A DNA stretch of 64,000 nucleotides from Neorhodopirellula pilleata (GCF_007859915.1 NZ_SJPM01000001.1:609502-673501), one strand, 5' to 3'. Positions 47,781 through 57,487 are shown, numbered from the stretch's first letter. The notes: generated by a model from the letters alone, not told the origin. A program made the numbers and translations.

Positions 47781-49082
47781 ATGATCCGTTGCTTGTCATT
47801 GGTTCTGGTCAGCTCGCTGTTTGTTGCTGCGACTGGTGTTGGCGAAGACACCGGAACAAAGAACGATGAACCAGGAACTAAGAACGGCGCCCCCTTCCGC
47901 CCCGAGGCGGGGAAGTTTCCTCCTTTGGAAGAATCGCTTCCCTATCGAGGCGAGTTGATATTGGTCGATCATGCCAACCGTCGCGGCAGCATGCGCATTC
48001 AGGGAGAGGGGACCTATTTTCGAAACGCCCCGCACCCTTTTGCCATGCTGCCCTACGGCATTGTCCGCTATCACGGAGCGCCAGCGGATCTTCGGGATAT
48101 TCCAGTCGGCACTGTCTTGCATGCCCGAGGTTTTCTTCCGCCCGATCCGCAGACCTCCGTTGTGCCGGTGCTGCCGATTGATAGTCGCCAAAAAAACTCA
48201 GGCTACAGCGGCGCTGGTATCTACCCCGCCGAAAACCACGTTCTTCTTCTTGAAGACGAGTCCAGCTACTGTCTTCGAACGGGCAAAGTCTGGAGGCTCA
48301 AGGAAGTGGAACTCCATGACAATGCCGGGATGATTGTCGCCAGTCGCGAACCGAAGGAAGGCGGTGACGGCAAGACGAGCGAGGAATCGATGACCATCGA
48401 CGCCGCCATCCGCATCTGGCGCGGCCGCGAGCGTCTCGGTGTCGAGGACCTGGTCGCCGAGGACACTTGGCCCGCCAGCGGAAAGAAAGCCCTCGATGGC
48501 CAAGCCGTCCAGCTCGGGATTACCTGGAAGCCGACACCGAGCGGAGTGTTCACCCGATTCCACATCTCGGATATCTGGATGGACGAGACCGCGATTGAAC
48601 GTGCTGCCCGCAATCAAAACGAAACGCATAAGGCGTTCATCCGCAGCCGCTGGATGCCGGCCTGGATCGATTCCGTCGAGTACGGCAAGTTTGGACGCGC
48701 CACCGTGACGGCGACGTTGTTCGGCGGCATGGACGAATCGCTTTACGCCGATATCAAGAAGGGTGTATCCGCCGTCATCAATGGAGTTGAAAACACCCTG
48801 AAGCACACCGGCGGCAACTATGGCCCGGCGCACATGGCCTCGAAAGGCACCATCCTAGATGTCTTCAAAGCGACCGGCGACGTCCCGCTGGGCAGTAGCG
48901 GCATCCAAATTCTTTTCGAGACCGACCTCATCATCGAAGGCATCCGTCCCGGCCGTGTCGTGCGGGTCTGCCCCGCGAACTGGCCCCAGGTCGACCTCCC
49001 TCGTGAAGAATTCATCGGTGATGGCAGCAACCCCGATGATCGTTTCCCGAGCCCGAACATCTTTCCCAACTACAAGAAATGA
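47781..49082 (+). CDS. Secreted protein of unknown function, tandem paralogue B
   Basis: A 433-residue protein with a signal peptide (IRCLSLVLVSSLFVAATGVG). It is collinear with paralogue A over its whole mature length ([94 protein letters not shown]) and differs mainly by substitution. The segment between signal peptide and core (TGTKNDEPGTKNGAPF) is encoded by low-complexity DNA similar to intergenic stretches nearby. The gap 47734-47780 is T-rich. Function unknown. Confidence 0.85.
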   Translation: MIRCLSLVLVSSLFVAATGVGEDTGTKNDEPGTKNGAPFRPEAGKFPPLEESLPYRGELILVDHANRRGSMRIQGEGTYFRNAPHPFAMLPYGIVRYHGAPADLRDIPVGTVLHARGFLPPDPQTSVVPVLPIDSRQKNSGYSGAGIYPAENHVLLLEDESSYCLRTGKVWRLKEVELHDNAGMIVASREPKEGGDGKTSEESMTIDAAIRIWRGRERLGVEDLVAEDTWPASGKKALDGQAVQLGITWKPTPSGVFTRFHISDIWMDETAIERAARNQNETHKAFIRSRWMPAWIDSVEYGKFGRATVTATLFGGMDESLYADIKKGVSAVINGVENTLKHTGGNYGPAHMASKGTILDVFKATGDVPLGSSGIQILFETDLIIEGIRPGRVVRVCPANWPQVDLPREEFIGDGSNPDDRFPSPNIFPNYKK

Positions 49083-49708
49083 CCCAGAGAGACCTTCGCT
49101 GTCGGTGACCAACCATGACCGAACAGCAGTTTCGATTTAACCAACGGCGATGCCATCACGATCGAAGCAGCGACCAATACGATGCACATCAAGAATCGCC
49201 ACGAATTCCTATAACCGTTCTCGGCCTTCGGCCGTAAACGTCGGTGCGGCTCATCGACTCGCAATGCATCAGACAACGGATCGTGATTAGCATCGCGTGA
49301 ACATTAAGTGGTGGCGACTTTCAGTCGCCAAACCCTGAAACGTCGACTGAAAGTCGACGCCACGTTAAGAATCCATTACTTATTGTTCACGCGATGCTTA
49401 ACAACAAACACGTTCGGCTCAAGCTTCGTGATCCGTTCCATGTACTCACGATATTCGCTCGTCCCCAGTCGCTCGCTCTTGTCCTGTCGGTTCTCAACGG
49501 ACCGCGTCATCGAGTTGTGCGTCATTGCTTGGTACGCGCGGTGCGATGCCCACGCCGTTAAACCCAAATAGGACTCATGCACCTAGAGAGCGGGGATTCG
49601 AAGTTTTGCGATGCATGGGTCGAAAGAAAGCGTTGAACTCCCGTGCCCAAGCTGGCTTGGCTTGACCCTGTTGATCGTGGATAATCCCTTGGAAAGGTCC
49701 ACTTCAGT
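49083..49708. other. Gene-poor gap containing an inverted-repeat element
   Basis: No supported gene. A minus-strand frame at 49376-49582 (SVENRQDKSERLGTSEYREYMERITKLEPNVFVV) has protein-like composition, but its last seven codons come from the inverted-repeat element, so it is probably a truncated relic of an unrecognised gene. The stretch upstream of the sigma factor gene (about 49585-49708) may hold its promoter. Confidence 0.5.
49289..49398. repeat. 110 bp MITE-like element with 14 bp perfect terminal inverted repeats
   Basis: AGCATCGCGTGAAC at 49289-49302 is exactly inverted at 49385-49398. Inside, GTGGCGACTTTCAGTCG and CGACTGAAAGTCGACGCCAC form a long imperfect hairpin. A single end with the same sequence occurs at about 12548. 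The element has no coding capacity. Confidence 0.85.
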
Positions 49709-50320
49709 ATGCACAAAACCTCGCTTAGTCTTCTCGAACGCATCCGACATTCGCCTGAGAATGAGGGTTGGAATCGACTGGCGGATCTCTATGCGCCGTT
49801 GGTTCGCGTGTGGTTGAGAAGGTACGACGTTCAGGACAGCGACGCGAATGACCTTGTTCAGGAAGTGTTACTGGCCGTATCCAAGGAAATCGCCACCTTC
49901 GAGCATCGTGGGCAGCCAGGCGCTTTTCGAGGATGGCTCAAGGCGATTCTGATTCATCGGTTGCGGAAATTCTGGCGTGCAAGGGACCGTCGCCCAGAGG
50001 CTCGCGGTGACTCAGACATCGATGCCAGGATCGCACAGTTGGATGACCCAACCAGCGAAACGAGTCGGATCTGGGATCGTGAGCACGACCAATATGTCCT
50101 CCGGCAACTGCTGACGCTTGCGGAGCCGCATTTCGAGCCGAATACCTGGAAGGCATTCTGTCGCGTGGCTTTGGAAGGAGCGAAACCGGATGTGGTAGCT
50201 CAGGAAATGGGAATTTCCCTGAACTCGGTCTGCCTCGCTAAGTCTCGTATCACTCGTAGGTTACGCCACGAGGCGGCAGGCTTGATCGAGTCGTCGTCAA
50301 GTTTTTTCCCAAAGAGCTGA
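49709..50320 (+). CDS. ECF-type RNA polymerase sigma factor
   Basis: A 203-residue sigma-70 family factor. Region 2 is visible as WNRLADLYAPLVRVWLRRYDVQDSDANDLVQEVLLAVSKEIATFEHRG with the DLVQEV core-binding helix. Region 4 is FCRVALEGAKPDVVAQEMGISLNSVCLAKSRITRRLRHE, a helix-turn-helix for -35 recognition. The gene lies 133 bases upstream of a kinase that carries an anti-sigma-like zinc finger, a common planctomycete arrangement in which the kinase protein may hold or modify the sigma factor. Confidence 0.93.
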   Translation: MHKTSLSLLERIRHSPENEGWNRLADLYAPLVRVWLRRYDVQDSDANDLVQEVLLAVSKEIATFEHRGQPGAFRGWLKAILIHRLRKFWRARDRRPEARGDSDIDARIAQLDDPTSETSRIWDREHDQYVLRQLLTLAEPHFEPNTWKAFCRVALEGAKPDVVAQEMGISLNSVCLAKSRITRRLRHEAAGLIESSSSFFPKS

Positions 50321-50453
50321 CAAGATTTCTCGCCAGCGGGTCTTTGTCACTAGAAGCGATTCGTTCGATCCGAACTCAGCCAGTATTGTTGAATCGCTGA
50401 CCAACTTCAAAAGTCGTGCGTCCGCGACAGAACAGTTATCCGAGAGATGTCCC

Positions 50454-53400
50454 ATGCCGAAACTTACCGACCACCCGAGCCGAGAGGAATTGAGTGCATA
50501 CAGCCTTGGGCAATTGCCCGAGGAAAGAGCGATCGCTATCGATAGTCATATCAGCGAATGCGAGCCTTGCTGTGAGACCATCGTTGAACTGTCGTCCGAA
50601 GACACATTCGCAGGTTTGTTGCAGGAAGCCGGTCGATTGCCGACGGATCAGACGGCCGATCACGACAGTGCAACGGCAAACTCGGCTTCTTTCGACGACA
50701 TTCCACAACCTCTGAGCGAACATCCGCGTTATGAGATTCTCGGCCTGATCGGCAAGGGTGGCATGGGCGACGTCTATCAAGCCCGTCACCGGAAGATGGA
50801 ACGCACGGTGGCGCTGAAGGTCATCAATCGCGGACTGGTTCAAAAAGCGGAAGCTAGTGATCGTTTCCATCGTGAAGTCAAAGCAGCCGCACAACTTTCT
50901 CATCCCAACATCGTGACTTCGCATGACGCCGATCATGCCGGTGACTTCCACTTCATGGTGATGGAGTTCGTTGACGGAATTGATTTATCTCAGACGGTCA
51001 AGAAGCGAGGCGCTTTGCCAGTCGCAGAAGCGTGCGATTACATCCGGCAGGCAGCGATCGGACTGCAGCACGCACATGAACGCGGCATGGTGCATCGCGA
51101 CATCAAGCCTCACAACATGATGGTCACGGCAGATGGCACCGTAAAAATCCTCGACTTCGGCCTTGCCTCGCTGGCGCCAGAAGCATTGGTAGAAGCCAGT
51201 TCAATCGAAGCTCGCGGCGAATTGACGGCGGCTGGCGCGATCATGGGAACGCCTGACTTCATATCCCCCGAACAAGCCGACGACGCTCGCAAAGCTGACA
51301 TTCGCAGCGACATCTACAGCCTTGGGGCAACGCTTTATTATTTGCTCTCGGGTCGAGTGCCGTTTGACGATGGCAGCGTGATGCAAAAACTCAAAAGTCA
51401 TGCACAGTTCGAACCCGCCCCGTTGAATTCGGTGCGCGACGACGTGCCTGAAGAACTTGTGGCAATCGCGTCCAGGATGATGGCCAAGGATCCCGACGAG
51501 CGGTATCTCACGCCAAAGGAGGTTGCAGAAGCGCTTGAGTCGTTCCTGCGAACTTGGCAACCGGGTGAGGAAAACACGCCTCGACAAGGTGCCTCAAGTG
51601 GTGGAAACGATTCCGGTTCAGGCGGGCAAGAACCCCTGCCTGACGATTCGAATCCCAGCCGGCTGCCTATGGTGGCAAAGTTCCTGCTCTACACGTCGCT
51701 ATTTCCTATCGGGCTCTGCGTCGTGAACGAATTCGTTCCCCTGGGAATGTTTAGCAGCGATACGGATTGGGGCTGGTATATCTTGCTCCTATCGCTTGCT
51801 CTGTCAACAATTGGCGGCACCATGTTAGGTGTCCACCAGGGGATATCAAGCATTAGTGACGGGCAGCGCGCGAAAAGGATGACGACGGACAATACTCTCC
51901 TGATCATCATCTGCTTAGCCGTTTCTGCTTTTATTCTTTTAACCTACTTGAGCGATGATAACATGCACATTGAGGTCACGCCGCAGTCTGACCGCATGAC
52001 TCTGGGGACACACCCCCTGACGATCGTTAATACTTCCGGAGAGAAGCCGTTCGGCGGGACACACAGGACCCATAACGACAAAGCCGCTGGGATCACAACC
52101 CATTCCTTCGAAAGCGCCAACGGTCGATACAAGATCACGCTGGTGGACAAAGTTCTGACAGTCAACGGCGAAAAATACACGCTTGAAAATCCGACCGACG
52201 CGATTCGCATCGTGGACGACCGAGTTGAAATCACGCGTGTTATGGTGGGACCTCAGAATGGTCAACCATCTGTTCGCGACAGTGTTCAGGTGAGTGACGC
52301 ATTCCCAACGTTGCAGATTATGCGTGTCGAGGAGGAATCGACAAATCTCGGCAGTGATGTTCAGAGAACATGGAAGCTCCAGGGACGCGGATTGGACATG
52401 GTCTTCGCACAAATCCTGCACATTTCGAATGGAGAACGGCGGACCGCCTATCAAACGAAACTCGAATTGAATGACGCCGGTCACGGCGACCGGCAGGGAC
52501 AACTCGTGCTCCACAGTCAGGATCGCCCGAATGACCAGGTGGCTTTGTCACTCGATCTCTCATTTGGAAACGATCACGGCGAATCGAAGTCCGAGCCAGT
52601 CTCCTTTGCAAAAGGGCTTGGTCTGAGTTCCATATCATCACAGAGCCTTTGGGATGCTCAGCACATCGATCAAGATGACATCGCGTTCCTTTTGACCCGG
52701 GCTCAATATCCGTCCGATGAGAAAGGCAGCACCAGGCATCGCATGGACGACCTCGGGGCCATGGTGCGGGCATCCCAACAGGGAGCAGAGTTTCTGGTCG
52801 TCATCCTGCATTGGGAAGCCGTACGCTGGAAGCCGAAGGGTACCACCAACAACGGCGAAGTCACAGAGCGGATACTCGACCGGATGAAGAAAGCGTACGC
52901 CGAGTGCAAGTCCTACCGTGATTCCGGCGTCATCAAGTCTGTGTTTCTTAAGAACACTGTCTCACCCGAATTTACTGTTGAGTATTCGTTCGATACCGCA
53001 TTTGTGCGTCCCGACCGGTTTCGATTCGAAATCAAGGACGAGGATGACGAGAGGTCGCTGATCTTTGTCAACGGGCAAGACCTTAGAACCTGGTGGGACG
53101 TGGAACCGGGAATCCAAGAACCGGAGTCGCTGGAAATCGCCATGTCTCAAGCGATTGGTTTCACGGGGGGAGATGTCGGTCGAATTCCGGGCATGCTCAT
53201 GCCGCAAAGACTGGGGGGGTGGGTTGACTTGGACCTCATCGACCCGAAGCCGATCGAAGACGGCGAGCTGCAGAACATTGAATGCTTTCGTTTGGAATAC
53301 AGCTTCCGCGACGAGCAAGTCACACTATGGATCGATAAGCAGTCCTATCTCGTTCGACGGATTGACGAACGGATCAAGGCTGACGACGTTCGCATCGAGC

Positions 53401-55133
53401 GGACGACGACCTACGATCCAACGATCGACGGCGAGATTACGGATCAGATGCTCGAATTCGATCCGCCTGCTCGGCGAACCGCCGATGACAGTGCGAATAC
53501 ACTTCCGGACTCGGCCCTCGGCGAGCCAGCGGAAGCAGCGTCTGCGTCGGATGGGTCGGCGGCAACTGGTGACCCAGATACGTCGCCCAATGCCAAACCG
53601 ATCACCGAAGAGGAAGTTCGCAAGCTCGTCCGGAGGGTTGCCAAGGATTCCGACTTCAAGCAGCTTCAGGGCGAGTGGGAATCTGCCTCGGTCACAGAAG
53701 GCGGAAAACAGCTTACCGCCGAAAGCGGCTTTGCCGGTCTCCTGCTCCAGATCAAGGGCGACACGTTTGCCATCACGGAAAGGAAGCGGAACGGTGCGAA
53801 GTCAGAGGTCGATACGGGCCGCGTTGAGATCAACAGCACAACGTCCCCCAAGACGATTGACTTCCTTGGCCGCGCCCAACCAACGATTGGCATCTACGAG
53901 ATTAAAGACGGTGCGCTGCGAGTTTGCTTGGTCGAACACTCCGGGACTGAAAGCCCTCGGGGTGAACGCGTCCCTGACACGCAACCCTTGAAACGTCCCA
54001 CGACCTTTGAATCTCCGGCTGGCAGCAAGGTAATGCTGCTGGAGTTTTGTCCGATGGCAGAAAACGAGTTTCAAACCGTCTCGCAGCTGATGCGTCAAGC
54101 CAATCAACCTGACCCTGGCAGTCAGTTGGCGATCAACGAATTGCTCCGCCGTGAGAACGGGAGCCTGCTCGACAGCGATCAATTGAACGACCTCATCGAC
54201 CTGATACTCAAACACCAAGTCGACCGGGAACGCCGCTGGCGGACCGGGATGGGCGACCTGATCGAAGAACGCTGGGTCGATGGTAAGCTGGATCGCGACA
54301 TCTGGGAAAAATACACCGCGCAGTTCCTCGTCGACATATGCGAACTCAAGGTCCGGCCGCGGATCGTGATCGGCTCACCCAGTGGTGTGCTCGTTCAGCG
54401 GAACTTTCGGGACTTGCGGTGCGGAAGCGGCAAGTACATCGAGTTTCTGCTTCGAGAAACCAACGGGGTCACCCGTGTCGGTTCCACGATCGTGGGGCGT
54501 GTCGACCTTGCCAGGACCACAATCGGGCACGACAGTGAGGCGTCTTCGGCCAATTCAAGCGCCCTCACCGAGCAACAGTGGGAGCCCATCAAGCCTGGGA
54601 AACAAAAGATCACCTTCGATGTTGAGTTGGCCATTCTGGAATCCGTCGGCCCGGAGGGGGATGAGGGGTTAGACGTCTTCGCTTCTCGGAAGGCCACCTT
54701 GGAGACAGAGGCGACATTCCTGCCGGCGGGCCAGTCGACGGTCAATCTCAACGTGGACCCAGCGATGAAGGCCGAAGTCGAACGCGCCATTACGCTCAAG
54801 CGTGTCGAGATGGGTCCAATCTCACAGCCAACGACCGGCGCGAATTATTCTGCAAGGGTCGTACTCGCCGTCCAGCCGCGGCCGATCGACAATATCTTCA
54901 CCATCGTTCTGAAGGATGGTGAGACTGAGTACGACGCTGGATCGTACGCTCACATAATCGCGGCGGGAGATGGAAACGACCACCGCATCAACATGGCGGG
55001 CATCGCAGGCGACCTGAGCGGCAAACGTATCGACGTGATCCTTCGCCCAGCCCCCGGCGAGGCAGAGAATTCAATCGACCTCTTCGAAATCTGGGGCGAA
55101 GAAATTGTCTTCGAGGACGTGCTGGTTCAGTAG
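50454..55133 (+). CDS. Giant Ser/Thr protein kinase with zinc-finger anti-sigma-like N-terminus
   Basis: A 1559-residue membrane protein. Residues 1-60 include HISECEPC (H32, C36, C39), the H-x3-C-x2-C zinc motif of anti-sigma factors. The Hanks kinase domain spans ~93-360: GKGGMGDVY loop (100-107), K122, HRDIKPHN (214-221), DFG (234-236), GTPDFISPEQ. Two or three membrane segments follow (~400-500), for example ILLLSLALSTIGGTML and TLLIIICLAVSAFILLTYL. The exported-side region contains a LolA-like stretch (VRPDRFRFEIKDEDDERS), a TIGR03067-like domain (LQGEWESASVTEGGKQLTAES) and a C-terminal region of unknown fold. It probably couples an envelope signal to the adjacent sigma factor. Confidence 0.9.
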   Translation: MPKLTDHPSREELSAYSLGQLPEERAIAIDSHISECEPCCETIVELSSEDTFAGLLQEAGRLPTDQTADHDSATANSASFDDIPQPLSEHPRYEILGLIGKGGMGDVYQARHRKMERTVALKVINRGLVQKAEASDRFHREVKAAAQLSHPNIVTSHDADHAGDFHFMVMEFVDGIDLSQTVKKRGALPVAEACDYIRQAAIGLQHAHERGMVHRDIKPHNMMVTADGTVKILDFGLASLAPEALVEASSIEARGELTAAGAIMGTPDFISPEQADDARKADIRSDIYSLGATLYYLLSGRVPFDDGSVMQKLKSHAQFEPAPLNSVRDDVPEELVAIASRMMAKDPDERYLTPKEVAEALESFLRTWQPGEENTPRQGASSGGNDSGSGGQEPLPDDSNPSRLPMVAKFLLYTSLFPIGLCVVNEFVPLGMFSSDTDWGWYILLLSLALSTIGGTMLGVHQGISSISDGQRAKRMTTDNTLLIIICLAVSAFILLTYLSDDNMHIEVTPQSDRMTLGTHPLTIVNTSGEKPFGGTHRTHNDKAAGITTHSFESANGRYKITLVDKVLTVNGEKYTLENPTDAIRIVDDRVEITRVMVGPQNGQPSVRDSVQVSDAFPTLQIMRVEEESTNLGSDVQRTWKLQGRGLDMVFAQILHISNGERRTAYQTKLELNDAGHGDRQGQLVLHSQDRPNDQVALSLDLSFGNDHGESKSEPVSFAKGLGLSSISSQSLWDAQHIDQDDIAFLLTRAQYPSDEKGSTRHRMDDLGAMVRASQQGAEFLVVILHWEAVRWKPKGTTNNGEVTERILDRMKKAYAECKSYRDSGVIKSVFLKNTVSPEFTVEYSFDTAFVRPDRFRFEIKDEDDERSLIFVNGQDLRTWWDVEPGIQEPESLEIAMSQAIGFTGGDVGRIPGMLMPQRLGGWVDLDLIDPKPIEDGELQNIECFRLEYSFRDEQVTLWIDKQSYLVRRIDERIKADDVRIERTTTYDPTIDGEITDQMLEFDPPARRTADDSANTLPDSALGEPAEAASASDGSAATGDPDTSPNAKPITEEEVRKLVRRVAKDSDFKQLQGEWESASVTEGGKQLTAESGFAGLLLQIKGDTFAITERKRNGAKSEVDTGRVEINSTTSPKTIDFLGRAQPTIGIYEIKDGALRVCLVEHSGTESPRGERVPDTQPLKRPTTFESPAGSKVMLLEFCPMAENEFQTVSQLMRQANQPDPGSQLAINELLRRENGSLLDSDQLNDLIDLILKHQVDRERRWRTGMGDLIEERWVDGKLDRDIWEKYTAQFLVDICELKVRPRIVIGSPSGVLVQRNFRDLRCGSGKYIEFLLRETNGVTRVGSTIVGRVDLARTTIGHDSEASSANSSALTEQQWEPIKPGKQKITFDVELAILESVGPEGDEGLDVFASRKATLETEATFLPAGQSTVNLNVDPAMKAEVERAITLKRVEMGPISQPTTGANYSARVVLAVQPRPIDNIFTIVLKDGETEYDAGSYAHIIAAGDGNDHRINMAGIAGDLSGKRIDVILRPAPGEAENSIDLFEIWGEEIVFEDVLVQ

Positions 55134-55180
55134 AAACAGCAGAAATGAGCCGAAACAGCAAGGCGTGGACCTTGGTTGAG

Positions 55181-55310
55181 ATGGCATGGGTGTTCCGCTC
55201 ATCGCCCATTGGCCAGGAAAGGTCACGGCCGTTGCGGTGGACGACAAGTCGTGGATCTCCGCCGTCGACCTACTGCGAAATCGCCGGTTCGAGTTTTCCC
55301 GAGGGATAGA
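55181..55310 (+). pseudogene. Sulfatase scrap (C-terminal segment)
   Basis: The plus frame reads [29 protein letters not shown], the same block as [29 protein letters not shown] in the sulfatase at 16 kb. An 11-base loss then changes frame (EIAGSSFPEG continues the homology). Only about 45 residues remain. The scrap lies between the kinase and arsS genes and shows that sulfatase-bearing DNA once extended here, or was exchanged with the 16 kb region. Confidence 0.75.
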
Positions 55311-55318
55311 CGACGGTC

Positions 55319-56362
55319 TTATTTGACCAAGCTGCCACCGCAACTTGATCCACAACCTGCCGTGCATCCATAGCAATGGTTGGCGGTTCGAATGGCGCGT
55401 TCGGCCAGTAGGTCGTCCGTCAGTTGCGAGATGTGAACTCGCTCTGCACCTTCAGCGACCACAAGGTCGAGCATTTGATTGAAGTCGCAATCATAAATCA
55501 ATCCGTTCCAATCTACCGAGATCAGAGAACGGCACATCAAATTGTCGATGGTGCTTGGATTGAATTTCTGAATCAGCTTCTCCATGTACTCATCGTACTT
55601 GCCGCGTCGCAGCAGGTCGTCCAGGAATCGACTGACCGGCATATTGGTGATCGTCAGCAGATTGTTAAACTGAATGCCATATCGGGAGTCCAGTTCTGAC
55701 TTGTATGCGGCCTCCAGTTCATGTTGCCCTGGAGGTAGACCGAGACCAGTTGGATTGTAGACAAGGTCAAGCCGCAAATCGGAGTTCGGCTGTGCGTAAC
55801 CAAGTTCGTTCAACCTGCCAATGGCTTCGATCGACTTGCCGAACACTCCGTTACCCCGCTGGGCATCGCAGTTTTCTTCTAAGTAGCATGGCAGTGACGC
55901 GACGACGCTTACCTGATGCTCGGCTAAGAACTCTGGCAGATCCGTAAAACCATTTGCTAGTAAGATCGTGAGATTACAACGATCGATGACTTGCTTGTCG
56001 AGCTTCCGCGCTTCTCGGACCAGCATTCGGAATTGCGGATTCATTTCGGGAGCGCCGCCGGTGATATCAAGCGTTTTGACCTCAGATCTCGCCAGAAAGT
56101 CCATCACGTGTTGGGCAGTTTCGTGCGACATGCTCTCACGACGATCTGGCCCAGCATCGACATGGCAATGCGTGCATGTCTGGTTGCATAACTTGCCGAC
56201 GTTAATCTGCAGGGTGGTCAGTTGCTTGCGGTAGAGCGGCAAAGCGACGTGCTCGGCAAGCTTATCGCTGAACGCAACGACGGGGCTACATTGCAAGATA
56301 TGCAATTGCTCGCTGGGTGAAGCTAGCCGGTTCCCCGTGCGGACTAAAGTTTTGAGTTTCAT
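55319..56362 (-). CDS. arsS: ArsS-type radical SAM / Cys-rich protein
   Basis: A 347-residue radical SAM enzyme. The [4Fe-4S]-SAM site is CNQTCTHC (C59, C63, C66), preceded by LQINVGKLCNQ. It continues with TLDITGGAPEMNPQFRMLVREA and VVASLPCYLEENCDAQRGNGVF. The C-terminal part is the DUF3641-like Cys-rich domain, ending HCYGCTAGCGSSCGG. Family members marked ArsS are proposed to act in arsenosugar synthesis, adding the deoxyadenosyl group to methylated arsenic. No arsM methyltransferase is in the window. I chose the ATG at 56362; the frame continues to a TTG at 56419. Confidence 0.88.
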   Translation of the reverse strand: MKLKTLVRTGNRLASPSEQLHILQCSPVVAFSDKLAEHVALPLYRKQLTTLQINVGKLCNQTCTHCHVDAGPDRRESMSHETAQHVMDFLARSEVKTLDITGGAPEMNPQFRMLVREARKLDKQVIDRCNLTILLANGFTDLPEFLAEHQVSVVASLPCYLEENCDAQRGNGVFGKSIEAIGRLNELGYAQPNSDLRLDLVYNPTGLGLPPGQHELEAAYKSELDSRYGIQFNNLLTITNMPVSRFLDDLLRRGKYDEYMEKLIQKFNPSTIDNLMCRSLISVDWNGLIYDCDFNQMLDLVVAEGAERVHISQLTDDLLAERAIRTANHCYGCTAGCGSSCGGSLVK

Positions 56363-56707
56363 AGTTAGTTGTTTGGCAAGTTCGATGCGGTAGAAACCGG
56401 CGTCTTCGAAGGCTTTCAAGAATTCATCTTCCCAAAACCTACCGGAAAGACAACCTGATCATTTTCCGAACAATTCTCGATCAGACATGAAGCTGGTCTC
56501 AACCGTTGGCACGTCGATTTTAGGGGGAAGACTCCCCTTTGCGATTATTGCGCCTATGCGTGAAACCCGATAGAGCATGAATAACAACCAGCCGCTGAGA
56601 GCTTAGAATGGTGCAGATGAATCAAATCTGATTCTGGCCTGTAAGCTTGAGCGGTTTGCGCCGACAACGTTTCGCTTACCCCTTTCCATGTAAAGACATC
56701 CGCCGCA
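56363..56707. other. Divergent intergenic region, nothing recognised
   Basis: The gap between divergently transcribed arsS and the TVP38 gene. No gene, repeat or clear hairpin was identified. It is the natural place for a shared promoter region. Confidence 0.6.
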
Positions 56708-57487
56708 ATGGTCATCGACCCCGATTTTCCGCACTCTGACGAGTCGGCCAAGTTATCCCAGGAAGGGGATTCTCCTCAGAAACACGGGAACGCACTCAAG
56801 ATCGGCTTGCTAGCTATGCTCGCAGTTGCGGCGTTAGGGGGATATTGGCTGATTGGGGATCGGCTGTCGTTGGAGTACCTTGCGACGCAAGAATCTGCTC
56901 TGCGTGAATACCGCCAAAGCTACCCGTTTTTGGCGGCGTTCGTGGCCATTGCGGTTTATGTCGCGGTTGCGGGGTTTTCGCTGCCTGGAGCGGTTGTGCT
57001 TACGTTGGCCTGCGGCTGGTATTTTGGATTCTGGCAAGGCCTGCTCGTCGTTAGTTTCGGCTCGACTGGCGGAGCGACAATGGCGTTCTTGATGACACGG
57101 TACATTCTTCAGGATTGGGTCCAGCGAAAGTTTGCGAAACGGCTCGAATCCGTTAACGATGTCTTTGATCGCGAAGGAGCATTCTACCTCTTCACACTGC
57201 GATTGATTCCGGCCGTCCCATTCTTTGTCATCAACGCAGTCATGGGGCTGACCAAGATTAGTGCGATTACGTTTTGGTGGGTTAGTCAGATTGGCATGTT
57301 GCCCGGAACTGCAGCCTACGTCTACGCAGGCTCGACGGTTCCCAGCCTGACGCAACTTGCGCAAGAAGGAGTTGGCACGGTCATCAGTTGGCAATTGTTT
57401 CTCGCGTTTGCGATTCTCGGACTGCTACCACTCGTGATCAAACGCGTCATGGCTGCCGCGAGATCATTCACCCTTCAAAACGACTGA
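56708..57487 (+). CDS. TVP38/TMEM64 (VTT-domain) membrane protein
   Basis: A 259-residue inner-membrane protein with a polar ~35-residue N-terminus and about five hydrophobic segments. The VTT/SNARE-associated core includes VAVAGFSLPGAVVLTLACGWYFGFWQGLLVVSFGSTGGATMAFLMTRYIL and later LRLIPAVPFFVINAVMGLTKI (the conserved R-x-x-P-x-x-P/F region). Family members are thought to be lipid scramblases or transporters. In many bacteria the gene stands beside a mercuric-reductase-like flavoprotein and arsS, as here. The next gene follows after five bases. Confidence 0.92.
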   Translation: MVIDPDFPHSDESAKLSQEGDSPQKHGNALKIGLLAMLAVAALGGYWLIGDRLSLEYLATQESALREYRQSYPFLAAFVAIAVYVAVAGFSLPGAVVLTLACGWYFGFWQGLLVVSFGSTGGATMAFLMTRYILQDWVQRKFAKRLESVNDVFDREGAFYLFTLRLIPAVPFFVINAVMGLTKISAITFWWVSQIGMLPGTAAYVYAGSTVPSLTQLAQEGVGTVISWQLFLAFAILGLLPLVIKRVMAAARSFTLQND

